A DNA stretch of 64,000 nucleotides from Candidatus Peregrinibacteria bacterium RIFOXYA2_FULL_41_18 (GTDB taxonomy: Bacteria > Patescibacteriota > Gracilibacteria > UBA1369 > UBA12470), in assembly GCA_001788795.1 (NCBI GenBank), contig MFXH01000001.1, positions 1 through 64,000 on the forward strand, written 5' to 3'. The notes under the pieces were generated by a model. It saw only the letters and a program-made list of their open reading frames with translations, did no database searches and was not told the origin of the DNA. Positions 55,966 through 64,000 of this stretch are shown here, in pieces (position 1 is the stretch's first letter; every line of letters starts with the position of its first letter). The translations under genes and the position numbers were made by a program.

Positions 55966-57219
55966 ATGCTCGAGATACTTATATTATTTTTCATAAAGAC
56001 AGCATCAGCCAACTCTCTACCGCTTGAAATAGCAGAGGTATATCCAAACCCAGAAGGTTCGGACTCAAATTGCGAATACGTAATACTGAAAAATACAGGC
56101 AACGAAGAACTCGACCTGAATGAATTTTATCTTGATGACCGCGATGGAGAAAGCAGCCCTTTCAAACTTACCGACTATTCTATCCCAGCATTTGGCGAAC
56201 TGACACTGAAATCTGAAGAAACAGGAATATCCATCAATAATACAAGCGACGAAGTAAGAATTCTGGACTCAAGCATGCAACCGCTAATAAGCATCGATAT
56301 ACAAACATCTACAGAGAATAGTAAATATCCTAGCGACCAAAACGAAACTCCGCCAACAATATCGGAATTCCTGCCAAATCCGGAAGGTTCGGACGAAGGA
56401 GCGGAGTTTATAACGATCTGCAACTTAGGAGTCGTATCAATAAACTTGGGAAATTATTCAATAGACGACTCGCAAGAAGGAAGCGACCCGTTTCAAATGG
56501 AAGGATCTATTTACCCTACCGAATGCAAAACGATAACAGACTCTGAATCCGGAATCACATTGAACAATTCCGAAGATTCAGTACGCATTCTAGACAAAGA
56601 AGGAAGTGTTATTTTTGAAACGACTTATGCAAACCCAGAAGAAGACGAAATCATATACGAATTGGTAAAAGACAATGACAACGCAATTCCACCAAAATCC
56701 ATAATCATAACCGAGATATTCGCAAACCCCGAGACCGGAGAACAAGAATGGATAGAGATCAAAAACACCAGCCAATCATCAATATCTTTAAACGGACTTT
56801 TCCTCGACGACTCAGAAGAAGGAAGCAAACCATACAATCTCTCAGGTATAACTCTCAAACCGCTTGAATATAGAGCCGTCGACAAATCGGAATCGAGAAT
56901 AAATTTCAACAACGACTCAGATTCGGCAAGAATAATAACAGCCGATAATGAAGAAATAGAAACAATTGAATATGACCAAACAGAGAAAGGACTTTCATAT
57001 CAACTCATCGAAGAGTACGGAACATGGGAATTCGCTGAACCGACAAAAAACGGAGCAAACAAAATCACGCAAAAAAACGACTCAAAAGATCAGGAACAAA
57101 CAACAATAAAAATTGAATCAGAAGAAAATTCTATTTACAAAAAACTTCTTCCATATATAGCTACCGCAATAATAATCGCAATTCTAAGCATATATGAATA
57201 CAAAAAAAGAGGCGCTTAA
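55966..57219 (+). CDS. Secreted protein with three lamin-tail domains and a C-terminal anchor
   Basis: The 417-residue protein has an N-terminal signal peptide (MLEILILFFIKTASA). Three lamin-tail-type beta domains follow at about 20-105, 125-215 and 232-330. Each opens with a version of I-x-E-(V/F)-x-P-N-P-E-G and holds VILKNTGNEELDLNEFYLDD-like strands. A polar linker precedes a C-terminal membrane helix (about 392-410) and KKRGA, a likely cell-surface anchor. It follows the two GT-like genes by 70 bp. The last codons form one arm of a terminator used by the opposite strand. Confidence 0.85.
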   Translation: MLEILILFFIKTASANSLPLEIAEVYPNPEGSDSNCEYVILKNTGNEELDLNEFYLDDRDGESSPFKLTDYSIPAFGELTLKSEETGISINNTSDEVRILDSSMQPLISIDIQTSTENSKYPSDQNETPPTISEFLPNPEGSDEGAEFITICNLGVVSINLGNYSIDDSQEGSDPFQMEGSIYPTECKTITDSESGITLNNSEDSVRILDKEGSVIFETTYANPEEDEIIYELVKDNDNAIPPKSIIITEIFANPETGEQEWIEIKNTSQSSISLNGLFLDDSEEGSKPYNLSGITLKPLEYRAVDKSESRINFNNDSDSARIITADNEEIETIEYDQTEKGLSYQLIEEYGTWEFAEPTKNGANKITQKNDSKDQEQTTIKIESEENSIYKKLLPYIATAIIIAILSIYEYKKRGA

Positions 57220-57243
57220 GGAAATGACTTCCACAAGCGCCTC
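57202..57243 (-). terminator. Rho-independent terminator for minus-strand transcription
   Basis: On the minus strand GAGGCGCTT (57243-57235) pairs with AAGCGCCTC (57217-57209) and is followed by TTTTTTT. There is no T-run on the + strand side. It ends a transcript starting near 57300 and overlaps the 3' end of the lamin-tail gene. Confidence 0.85.
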
Positions 57244-57257
57244 ACAAGGTCGCAACA

Positions 57258-57290
57258 TTACTTGCAACCGCCGCCACATCCTCCACCCAT
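57258..57290 (-). CDS. Ten-codon Gly/Cys peptide gene, MGGGCGGGCK
   Basis: An ATG at 57290 opens a 10-codon frame closed by TAA (57260-57258). A TATAAT (57313-57308) lies 17 bp upstream, and TTTAATTTTTTACACT precedes the ATG at the spacing seen before other genes here. The terminator follows 15 bp later, giving a transcript near 100 nt. Two Cys in a Gly background suggest metal binding or a modified peptide. It could also be a small RNA whose frame is chance. Confidence 0.5.
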   Translation of the reverse strand: MGGGCGGGCK

Positions 57291-57307
57291 AGTGTAAAAA
57301 ATTAAAA

Positions 57308-57313
57308 ATTATA
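57308..57313 (-). promoter_or_regulatory. -10 box of the tiny Gly/Cys gene
   Basis: TATAAT on the minus strand, 17 bp before the ATG at 57290. No convincing -35 is visible. Confidence 0.5.
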
Positions 57314-57348
57314 AGTTCACTATCGATAATAGTTCCTATTAAAGAAAT

Positions 57349-57426
57349 ATGCAAGCTTTTAAAAAACGAAATTCTTCTTGCACTATAAAAACAAACCTGC
57401 TATATGGAGAAACTGTTTATAAATAA
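57349..57426 (+). other. Short frame upstream of and in phase with the arginine decarboxylase
   Basis: ATG 57349 opens 25 codons (starting MQAFKKRNSSCTIKTNLLYG) that end at TAA 57424-57426. The decarboxylase frame continues directly after this stop in the same phase. It may be a leader peptide, an upstream start with stop readthrough, or a chance frame. Confidence 0.35.
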
Positions 57427-58827
57427 TCAGTTCTAGAAACGAAAAAGTCACACGCAAAAAAAGCAAAAAACTTTAAAAAATTCTGGAAGCTTGGACGCAA
57501 AGAATTCAACACCCAGTATTTTGACTTAACCGGCGACGGTGAACTTGTAATTAACGAGGGCAACTATCAATACAATGTTCGCGAACTTGCAGAAAAATAC
57601 GGCACTCCCCTGAAAATCATGATGCCGTATGTTATTGAACAAAGAGTCGAAGACCTCATGGACACATTCGACGACGCAATTCGCGAATTCAAATACAAGG
57701 GCCAGTTTTACTACCACTATCCGATGAAAGTGAATCAGAGCCGCGAATTCGTTTTGCCGATCATAAGCGAAGGCGGCAATCTTGAAATAACTTCCGCAAA
57801 CGAACTTTGGGTAGTAAAAAGATTGTGGCAGCAACACAGATTTAATTCACACATAAAAGTTGTCTGCAACGGACCAAAAACGCAACAATATCTGGAGCTT
57901 ATTGCCGAACTCAAGAGTAATGGCTTGGATATTGTTCCAATAATAGAAGACTTGTCGGAAATGGAATTGCTCAAAAAATTCCGAGGACAAGTTGGCGTAA
58001 GAGTAGATATAGGCGTAAAAGTCGATTCATATTGGGATAAAAAAATAGAAAGATTCGGATTATCGATAGATGAAGTTTTTGCAGTTGAAAAAATCAGAAA
58101 CCTAACAATGCTTCACTACCATACGGGCTCGGAAATCAAAAAGGAAAGTGACGTAGTGAAACCACTTAAAAAAGCCATGGATATATACGCACGGCTCAAG
58201 AAAATAAATCCGTCTCTCGACACGATCGATATGGGCGGCGGATTCCCAAGCAATTATTATGGAAAACCTTTATATCCGGTAAAAGGACTTGTTTATAGAA
58301 TTGTTAAATTCCTCGAGCAATACTGCCGAGAAAACGAACTTCAACCTCCAAATATAATATGCGAATGGGGTAGCCATGTGGCTGGACCGGCTCAAATAAC
58401 GGTTTTCTCTGTAGTTTCGGAAAAAACAATACCGAAAGCTATGGCAAAACAATGGTACGTAATAGACGGGAGCTTCATGACACAGCTTTTGGATACATGG
58501 TCGATACACAAACAATGGCACGTCGTACCGGTAAATAACGCGAGAAATAAAAAACTTACAAGAACATGGCTGGCCGGACTCTCATGCGACTCGGACGACA
58601 AATATACCGCAGGAGGCAATTATATTCTTCTACCGCGCCTTGAAGATCTCGAAAACGGAGCTCATCAGTATATAGCCTTCTTAGACACTGGAAATTACCA
58701 AGATGGATTCACAAACCATCACTGTCTGAATGCTGCACCGGCAAAAGTATTGGTACAAAACGGTGACGTAACCGTGGTCAGAAAAAGAGAAACTCCGGAT
58801 GACGTGGGAAAACTGTTCGGATGGTAA
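57427..58827 (+). CDS. speA: Arginine decarboxylase, PLP alanine-racemase fold
   Basis: This enzyme converts arginine to agmatine. Motifs: the PLP Lys in HYPMKVNQSREF, LHYHTGSEI, the phosphate-binding IDMGGGFPSNYYG, EWGSHVAG and the C-terminal SCDSDD. The type resembles the Bacteroidetes biosynthetic enzyme. The first ATG (57619) falls after the conserved VRELAEKYGTPLKIM. Homology-like sequence (KEFNTQYFDLTGDG) also runs upstream, but no ATG, GTG or TTG exists back to a TAA at 57424, so initiation is unresolved. The true start is probably between 57427 and 57500. Agmatinase follows, making putrescine. Confidence 0.9.
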   Translation, partial: SVLETKKSHAKKAKNFKKFWKLGRKEFNTQYFDLTGDGELVINEGNYQYNVRELAEKYGTPLKIMMPYVIEQRVEDLMDTFDDAIREFKYKGQFYYHYPMKVNQSREFVLPIISEGGNLEITSANELWVVKRLWQQHRFNSHIKVVCNGPKTQQYLELIAELKSNGLDIVPIIEDLSEMELLKKFRGQVGVRVDIGVKVDSYWDKKIERFGLSIDEVFAVEKIRNLTMLHYHTGSEIKKESDVVKPLKKAMDIYARLKKINPSLDTIDMGGGFPSNYYGKPLYPVKGLVYRIVKFLEQYCRENELQPPNIICEWGSHVAGPAQITVFSVVSEKTIPKAMAKQWYVIDGSFMTQLLDTWSIHKQWHVVPVNNARNKKLTRTWLAGLSCDSDDKYTAGGNYILLPRLEDLENGAHQYIAFLDTGNYQDGFTNHHCLNAAPAKVLVQNGDVTVVRKRETPDDVGKLFGW

Positions 58828-58857
58828 GGCCGGTAGCGAATGCAATCTCCTTATCCC
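58828..58857 (+). repeat. Two-hairpin repeat element, copy 3 (deleted form)
   Basis: GGCCGGTAGCGAATGCAATC then TCCTTATCCC, directly after the speA stop. It retains the first-loop word and the tail of the element but lacks the middle. Confidence 0.6.
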
Positions 58858-58875
58858 ATAAACCTATAATTCCAC

Positions 58876-59706
58876 ATGCACTTCGGCGACATACCAAAAC
58901 CATATAGTGATTATGAAAAAGCTAAATTCGTAATAATCCCTGTTCCATACGACAGAACAAGTACTTGGGGCAAAGGCGCAGACAAAGGTCCGGATGCAAT
59001 ACTTAATGCATCGGCAAACATGGAGCTTTTCGATATAGAAAGCGATTCGGAGCCATATAGAAAAGGGATTTTCACAGACAAGCCGGTAACAGAAAACGGA
59101 TCTCCTGAAAAAATGGTAAAGGCTGTTGAAAAGATAACCGCGAAACATATTGAAAAAGGGAAAATTACAGTAGTACTCGGTGGAGAACATTCCGTGAGCA
59201 TAGGAGCAATACAAGCACACGCAAACACAGGAAAAGTATCGGTATTACAGCTTGATGCACATAGCGACATGAGAGATGAATATCTCGGATCAAAAAATAA
59301 TCACGCCTGCATAATGGCTCGCGCAAAAGAAGTTTGCCCTGTAGTACAGGTCGGAATAAGAAGCATGGATACTTCTGAAAAAAAGAATATCAACAAAAAA
59401 AGAGTTTTCTTCGCTCACAAAATACATGACAGAACCGACTGGATTAAAAAAGCCGTATCGCTACTTACAAATAAAGTATATCTAACAATTGACTTAGACG
59501 TTTTCGACCCATCAATTCTGCCATCAACAGGCACACCTGAACCGGGAGGGATGGGCTGGTATGAAGTTTTGGAATTGATAAAAGCCGTAGCACAAAAAAA
59601 GAAAATCGTCGGCTTCGACATAGTCGAACTTGCACCAAATCCAAACAATAAAGCCTCTGATTTCTTAGCGGCAAAATTGGCATATTACATTATGAGCTTG
59701 GTGTAA
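58876..59706 (+). CDS. speB: Agmatinase
   Basis: This 276-residue ureohydrolase turns agmatine into putrescine and urea using two manganese ions. The metal motifs are complete: VLGGEHSVSIGA, LQLDAHSDMRDEY and TIDLDVFDPSILPSTGTPEP. A C-terminal GFDIVELAPNPNNKASDFLA follows. The arginine decarboxylase upstream on the same strand supplies the substrate, so the two form a putrescine unit. Confidence 0.95.
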   Translation: MHFGDIPKPYSDYEKAKFVIIPVPYDRTSTWGKGADKGPDAILNASANMELFDIESDSEPYRKGIFTDKPVTENGSPEKMVKAVEKITAKHIEKGKITVVLGGEHSVSIGAIQAHANTGKVSVLQLDAHSDMRDEYLGSKNNHACIMARAKEVCPVVQVGIRSMDTSEKKNINKKRVFFAHKIHDRTDWIKKAVSLLTNKVYLTIDLDVFDPSILPSTGTPEPGGMGWYEVLELIKAVAQKKKIVGFDIVELAPNPNNKASDFLAAKLAYYIMSLV

Positions 59707-59708
59707 TC

Positions 59709-59736
59709 AGTAAGGAACAAGACACAGACAGCAGAG
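59709..59736 (+). repeat. Heptamer array, TCTTGTG family, after speB
   Basis: AGTAAGG, AACAAGA, CACAGAC and AGCAGAG form the same gene-sense word as after rseP and the CNB/GAF gene, 3 bp beyond the speB stop. Confidence 0.85.
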
Positions 59737-59763
59737 GGGAATTCCACTCTCTTTTTTTCACAT

Positions 59764-59798
59764 TTTTGTGTTCTGTTTTCTGCTCTATGCGTTCTCTC
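59764..59798. repeat. Heptamer array, TTCTGTT words
   Basis: TTTTGTG, TTCTGTT, TTCTGCT, CTATGCG and TTCTCTC run at period 7. It is related to the array inside the 5.2 kb gene. Confidence 0.65.
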
Positions 59799-59841
59799 AA
59801 AACATTCCTCGCGCCTGTAAATTCGCTTTGAAAAAATGATA

Positions 59842-59870
59842 TTGCAACCACCTACAAGCTTCAATATATT
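59842..59870 (+). promoter_or_regulatory. Sigma70-like promoter of nrdJ
   Basis: TTGCAA (59842-59847), a 17-bp spacer and TATATT (59865-59870). The -10 is inside NrdR box 1. Confidence 0.7.
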
Positions 59871-59906
59871 GTGGGTCGGAACAGAAACACACACAACTTA
59901 TTGTGG
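59859..59906 (+). promoter_or_regulatory. Pair of NrdR boxes
   Basis: Box 1, CTTCAATATATTGTGG (59859-59874), and box 2, ACACAACTTATTGTGG (59891-59906), match the acaCwAtATaTwGtgt consensus, with box 1 perfect from position 4 to 15. Their start-to-start distance is 32 bp, three helical turns, the spacing usual for NrdR. NrdR would repress nrdJ when dATP is high. Confidence 0.85.
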
Positions 59907-60039
59907 CCAAGACCAAATAATTATGTTCTAGGATAACTCGCAAGAGTTCTAGTTTCTCAATGTGAAAATCCAATCCAAAACGACCTCTTTTTTTCACGTT
60001 GCGACAGAAAAAACTAAAAACAAATTTACAAATAAAACC

Positions 60040-62235
60040 ATGAAAAAAATCATCAAAAGGGACGGAACACTTGCAGACTTCAATCAAGACAAAATCGCGG
60101 AAGCGATTTGGAAAGCCGCCCAGTCGGTTGGAGGCAAAGACCGATCGATCGCAGAAAACATTTCAGTAGAGATCGAAAAGCTTTTAAACATACTTTTCAA
60201 AGGCAAGAACTATCCGACCGTCGAACAAGTACAAGACTTGGTCGAGAATATGCTCATAGAACGTCAACACGCAAAAACCGCAAAAGCTTACATCTTATAT
60301 AGACAGAAACAAACCGAATTTAGAGAAAAACAAAAAGCAATCATTGGTAAAACTACAAATTTGCCTTTAAGTCTTAATGCACTTCAGGTTCTTGAAAGAA
60401 GATATCTAATCCGAAACAAAGAAGGCCGAATCACCGAATCGCCGGAAGATATGTTTAGAAGGGTCGCTCATAATATTGCTCTTGCAGACAAAAACTATGG
60501 AGGCAGCGTCGAACAAGCCGAAGAGGAATTTTACAACTTGATGACGCAATTGGATTTCATGCCGAACTCCCCTACTCTAATGAATGCGGGAACTGACATT
60601 CAACAACTATCTGCATGCTTCGTCTTGCCGGTTGAAGACTCGATGGAAGAGATATTTGAATCTGTAAAAAACGCAGCTCTCATTCACAAAAGCGGTGGTG
60701 GCACAGGTTTCTCATTCTCACGCCTTCGCCCAAGAAACGATCTCGTTAAATCAACAACAGGAGTCTCCTCGGGTCCTCTATCCTTCATGCGCGTATTCGA
60801 CATCGCAACAGACGTAATCAAGCAAGGCGGCAAACGCAGGGGCGCAAATATGGGCATCTTGCGAGTAGATCACCCGGATATCTTGGACTTCATCACAATT
60901 AAGTCGGACATGGTCAGTCTTACGAATTTCAACATATCTGTTGCAATAACAGATAAATTCATGGAAGCACTCGAGAGCAACTCAGAATACGATCTAATCA
61001 ACCCTCGAGATGGCACACCTCTAAGAAAACTTGCAGCAAGACATGTGTTCGACCTCATAGTCGATATGGCATGGAAAAACGGAGATCCCGGAGTAATCTT
61101 CATAGATACGGTCAACAAAGCGGACAAGATTCCTCACACAGGCCCTATAGAGAGCACAAACCCATGCGGCGAACAACCTTTGAAGGCTTATGAGTCTTGC
61201 AACCTTGGATCAATCAACCTAAACAAAATCATCACAGCAGATAAGCAAGTTAACTGGGATAAATTCAGCGAAATCATCCACTCTTCAATGCATTTCTTGG
61301 ACAACGTAATCGACATGAACAAGTTCCCGATTCAGAAGATTGCAGAAATCAGCAGAAACTCAAGAAAAGTCGGACTCGGATTGATGGGATTCGGAGATTT
61401 GCTTTATCAATTAAAAGTCCCTTACAACTCGGACGAAGGCTTGGCATGGGCAAATCGCATCACCTCTTTCTTAAGGGATGAAGCGGAAAAAGCATCTGTA
61501 AAAATGGCTGAAACACGAGGCACATTCCCAGCATGGAAAGGAAGTTTTTATGAGAAAAAAGGTCTCAAGATAAGAAACGCATGCCAAACGACAATCGCGC
61601 CAACAGGTACAATTGGCATGATCGCAGAAGCATCTGGAGGAATCGAGCCTAATTTCGCAATCTCTTACATCAAGAACGTAATGGACGGAACAGAACTCAT
61701 TTACACAAATAAATATTTCGAAAAAGAGGCGCGAGAAAAAGGCTTCTTCTCGGAAGAACTGATGCGAGATATCGCAAGAGTCGGTTCAATCCAAAACATC
61801 GAAGGCATACCGGAAGAAACCAAGAGAGTATTCGTAACAGCACAGGACATCGCGCCTGAATGGCACATTAGAATCCAGTCTGAATTCCAGAAATTCATAG
61901 ATTCAGCTGTATCAAAAACAATCAACTTCCCTCATCACGCAACAACAAGGGACATCGAAGGATCTTACGTAATGGCTTATAAAGCAGGTTGCAAAGGAAT
62001 AACAGTCTACAGAGACGGAAGCCGTGACAATCAAGTCCTTAATATAGGCGAAGTAAAAGGCAAAAAAGAGACAGAGAGAGAACACCAAGCAATCAAAGCC
62101 CAAGCCAACGCTCACAAGTCAAAATCACAAATAAAACAGGAGGGAAAATGTCCAGAATGTGAAGGAAAACTGGTTATCAGCGAAGGCTGCATGCACTGCC
62201 CTAGCTGTAATTATTCGGCCTGCTCAATGGCCTAA
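60040..62235 (+). CDS. nrdJ: Ribonucleoside-diphosphate reductase, adenosylcobalamin-dependent (class II)
   Basis: NrdJ makes deoxyribonucleotides using coenzyme B12. From ATG 60040 (MKKIIKRDGTLADFNQDKIA) the product is 731 residues; a longer frame from GTG 59962 is not homologous. It opens with an ATP-cone (about 1-90), which allows allosteric control. The barrel follows with NSPTLMNAGTDIQQLSACFV (active-site Cys), HKSGGGTGFSFSRLRP and STNPCGEQPLKAYESCNLGS. A C-terminal zinc-ribbon holds CPEC and CMHCPSC. No nrdB-type radical subunit is nearby. Confidence 0.94.
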   Translation: MKKIIKRDGTLADFNQDKIAEAIWKAAQSVGGKDRSIAENISVEIEKLLNILFKGKNYPTVEQVQDLVENMLIERQHAKTAKAYILYRQKQTEFREKQKAIIGKTTNLPLSLNALQVLERRYLIRNKEGRITESPEDMFRRVAHNIALADKNYGGSVEQAEEEFYNLMTQLDFMPNSPTLMNAGTDIQQLSACFVLPVEDSMEEIFESVKNAALIHKSGGGTGFSFSRLRPRNDLVKSTTGVSSGPLSFMRVFDIATDVIKQGGKRRGANMGILRVDHPDILDFITIKSDMVSLTNFNISVAITDKFMEALESNSEYDLINPRDGTPLRKLAARHVFDLIVDMAWKNGDPGVIFIDTVNKADKIPHTGPIESTNPCGEQPLKAYESCNLGSINLNKIITADKQVNWDKFSEIIHSSMHFLDNVIDMNKFPIQKIAEISRNSRKVGLGLMGFGDLLYQLKVPYNSDEGLAWANRITSFLRDEAEKASVKMAETRGTFPAWKGSFYEKKGLKIRNACQTTIAPTGTIGMIAEASGGIEPNFAISYIKNVMDGTELIYTNKYFEKEAREKGFFSEELMRDIARVGSIQNIEGIPEETKRVFVTAQDIAPEWHIRIQSEFQKFIDSAVSKTINFPHHATTRDIEGSYVMAYKAGCKGITVYRDGSRDNQVLNIGEVKGKKETEREHQAIKAQANAHKSKSQIKQEGKCPECEGKLVISEGCMHCPSCNYSACSMA

Positions 62236-62304
62236 GCGCAAGGACGCGAAGCATTACTTGCGCCATAATATCAGCCCGATCGCGTATGCGATCTCCTTAT
62301 CCCC
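62236..62304 (+). repeat. Two-hairpin repeat element, copy 4
   Basis: GCGCAAG (62236-62242) pairs with CTTGCGC (62257-62263) around GACGCGAAGCATTA. GATCGC-GTAT-GCGATC (62278-62293) follows, then TCCTTATCC. It starts on the base after the nrdJ stop. The stems differ from copies 1 and 2 but still pair. Confidence 0.75.
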
Positions 62305-62334
62305 TCTCGAATCCAAGAACTTTCAATACGAAAC

Positions 62335-62363
62335 TTGACTTTATACCGCAAATAGGTTATAAA
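62335..62363 (+). promoter_or_regulatory. Sigma70-like promoter of the last gene
   Basis: TTGACT (62335-62340), a 17-bp spacer and TATAAA (62358-62363). The ATG follows 31 bp later, after TTTAATCCTTATTTAATC. Confidence 0.8.
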
Positions 62364-62394
62364 TTAACACCCTAAATTTAATCCTTATTTAATC

Positions 62395-64000
62395 ATGGGA
62401 TTGGAAGCACAGGAACAAGACTATCAGGATAATGAGATATCGCGCACTGCAGACAAATCGCTAGCCGCAAGAGGATATGGCGAAATGATGCAACAAGCCG
62501 CGAACAATAATAATGCCTTCTCTGGAGAAAAAGGAGAGGTTATTAAGATTATTAGACAAATAGACACCCTTCAGTCTGCAAATAATAATGATCATTATGA
62601 AATAAATGAGCTAAAAGAACGTGCATTAGACGGAAAAATGAGTTCAAAAGAATTGGAATCTCAAGTTAAAAAAACGATTTTAAGACAAGCTGAAAAAGCA
62701 CTAAAAGAAACTGTTGATCCAGATGAGGACAATGTACTTAATCATTCGAAAGGATGGCTCAAGTACATGGAAGGAAGAGATCTTAAAGATCTTGCCGGAG
62801 AAATGAAGCACATGAAAGAAAGCAACAAGGAACAATTGAAGCATAAGAAAAAACTGGAAGACCTAAAAGAAAAATCTCCCAGAGCTTTTAAAGCATATTT
62901 AAAAGCATTAAAACAAGAGATGGGAAGAAGTTCCATGAGCAGAACCAAAAGCGAGATACTGGAAGACACTAAGAAAACATTTGATAAAGCAATCAAAGCA
63001 CCTTCAGCGGTACAAGGAGAATTTTTCCCAAAAGCCGAAAAAGGAGAAATCGCAAAAGATTCATTCGAAAAAACTCTCGAAAAACTAGAACAAGAATATG
63101 AAGCAAAAATCGCTAAATACACAAAACTTGTAGATGAAAACGAGGGGATATTCGGCAAAAAACCTGCAAACGAATTCAGGAAATGGATTACTGAAAGAAA
63201 GTCTTTCGCAGAAATAGACGAAGCACAATTCATATTGGAATCGAAATACATACCGGAGAGAAAAGAAGTACAAAAAGAGTTCGAAGATATGCCGGAAGCA
63301 ATGACAAAAGAGCACAAAGAAAAATGGGAAAACGATCTTGGATACAGTGAAAGGAAAATGCTTCTGCAATCACTGCACCAACTTGAAAAACAAAAGGACA
63401 ACCCACTCGCTCAAGAGTATATGAAAACACTTACAGACTCTCCACGAGAAGTGGCTGGAAAAGAGTGGCCGAAGATGATGGAAAACTTCTTGAAACACGA
63501 TGCCGCAGATCAGGAAACGCTCCTAAAAGCATACAAACTTACAGAAGGTAAAGAGCGCAAAGAAATAGCTGATAGATTTGAAGATCTCCCAAAAAACATA
63601 CAAGAGTCAAACAAAGACTTCTTCAACATGGACAAGGAAGAAAAAACAATACTTCTTAGAGCTCTTGAAAAAGATAACAAAGGAGAAAACAGCGCGGATG
63701 CATGGGGAGATGTAATGGAAACAGACCAAGGCAAAACAATCTTCGCAGACAAACTAAGAATACTTCTTGAAAACAATAAAACAGCCAAAGATATTCAAAT
63801 GATGGATGTTTTGGCGGGAAAAACATTGAAAGACCAAATGATCAGCGGAGAAACCAAGTCGGAAAACAGGCAACTCCGAAGAGTAAAAGCAAAAGGAGGA
63901 GAAGATGCCGCAGAAAAAGTCGAAAAACTGCAAGACTTAACAGATGGAGAAGTCACAATCGATGCAAGAACGGCAAAAGAACGTCAATTCCACACCATGG
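62395..64000 (+). CDS. Unrecognised helical, Lys/Glu-rich protein, 3' end outside the window
   Basis: The frame is open from ATG 62395 (MGLEAQEQDYQDNEISRTAD) to the window end, 535 codons. It is soluble and very rich in Lys and Glu, with long stretches predicted as coiled coil (for example KESNKEQLKHKKKLEDLKEK at about residue 142). There is no signal peptide. It resembles the first gene of the window in style but I cannot show homology. A strong promoter and the leader word are upstream. Function unknown. Confidence 0.75.
   Translation, partial: MGLEAQEQDYQDNEISRTADKSLAARGYGEMMQQAANNNNAFSGEKGEVIKIIRQIDTLQSANNNDHYEINELKERALDGKMSSKELESQVKKTILRQAEKALKETVDPDEDNVLNHSKGWLKYMEGRDLKDLAGEMKHMKESNKEQLKHKKKLEDLKEKSPRAFKAYLKALKQEMGRSSMSRTKSEILEDTKKTFDKAIKAPSAVQGEFFPKAEKGEIAKDSFEKTLEKLEQEYEAKIAKYTKLVDENEGIFGKKPANEFRKWITERKSFAEIDEAQFILESKYIPERKEVQKEFEDMPEAMTKEHKEKWENDLGYSERKMLLQSLHQLEKQKDNPLAQEYMKTLTDSPREVAGKEWPKMMENFLKHDAADQETLLKAYKLTEGKERKEIADRFEDLPKNIQESNKDFFNMDKEEKTILLRALEKDNKGENSADAWGDVMETDQGKTIFADKLRILLENNKTAKDIQMMDVLAGKTLKDQMISGETKSENRQLRRVKAKGGEDAAEKVEKLQDLTDGEVTIDARTAKERQFHTM

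Larger units (their letters stand above)
59707..60039 (+). other. 333-bp gap: repeats, NrdR-type promoter and nrdJ leader
   Basis: No gene is seen here. The first 90 bp hold two TCTTGTG-family arrays. A promoter with two NrdR boxes lies at 59842-59906. The leader contains a hairpin with AACTC-GCAA-GAGTT (about 59938-59951, GNRA-type loop). A second possible stem has GTGAAA...TTTCAC (about 59962-59998), which includes a short T-run. Confidence 0.6.

Overview
This AT-rich 64 kb window looks like a chromosomal segment of a Candidate Phyla Radiation (Patescibacteria) bacterium, perhaps Peregrinibacteria-like. The taxonomy is inference. It rests on the many unrecognised proteins, the compact SD-less genes, the B12-type ribonucleotide reductase and the small core gene sets. 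TGA is an ordinary stop here (for example at the ends of glnA, ftsX and the 1844-5242 gene), which argues against the UGA-glycine lineages. No rRNA, tRNA, CRISPR array, prophage or insertion sequence was seen.

Layout. 1-6.4 kb holds secreted or surface proteins of unknown role. 6.5-13.5 kb has holA, glnA facing a TrmB-type regulator, two unknown genes and gatCA. 13.5-25 kb has two unknown envelope-type genes, a nucleotidyltransferase overlapping ftsX, recO, a three-domain peptidoglycan hydrolase and a Rel (p)ppGpp enzyme. 25-29.6 kb is a coenzyme A block (panB-panC-coaBC, plus a type II pantothenate kinase nearby). 29.7-38.4 kb has the proton pyrophosphatase, an SLH protein, bL25, ybaB-mltG and a FecR-domain protein. 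38.5-50.3 kb is housekeeping on the minus strand: dnaA, pyrH-frr-rseP, pilT with a CNB/GAF sensor, groES-groEL under CIRCE, and rny. 50.5-57.2 kb has two tandem 900-residue membrane proteins and a lamin-tail protein. 57.4-59.7 kb makes putrescine from arginine (speA-speB). 60-62.2 kb is nrdJ behind a textbook pair of NrdR boxes, followed by a truncated coiled-coil gene.

The most unusual content is repetitive. At least seven word families occur as short degenerate tandem arrays, six of period 7 and one of period 9. They sit mainly at the 3' ends of housekeeping genes, and the stop codon of ten genes lies inside an array, with one more abutting. Most copies keep one orientation relative to the gene. 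Several arrays run in frame inside proteins (the pantothenate kinase, the 43.5 kb gene, the 5.2 kb gene) or supply gene ends (panB N-terminus, gatA C-terminus). A separate two-hairpin element with conserved loops and compensating stems occurs five times, once inside coaBC.

Other points: there is no Shine-Dalgarno sequence, and instead a TTTAA(T/C/A)C-like word lies 14-18 nt before many start codons, downstream of recognisable promoters. A tiny 10-codon Gly/Cys gene (MGGGCGGGCK) has its own -10 box and terminator. gatA and the arginine decarboxylase both lack a usual start codon where homology demands one.
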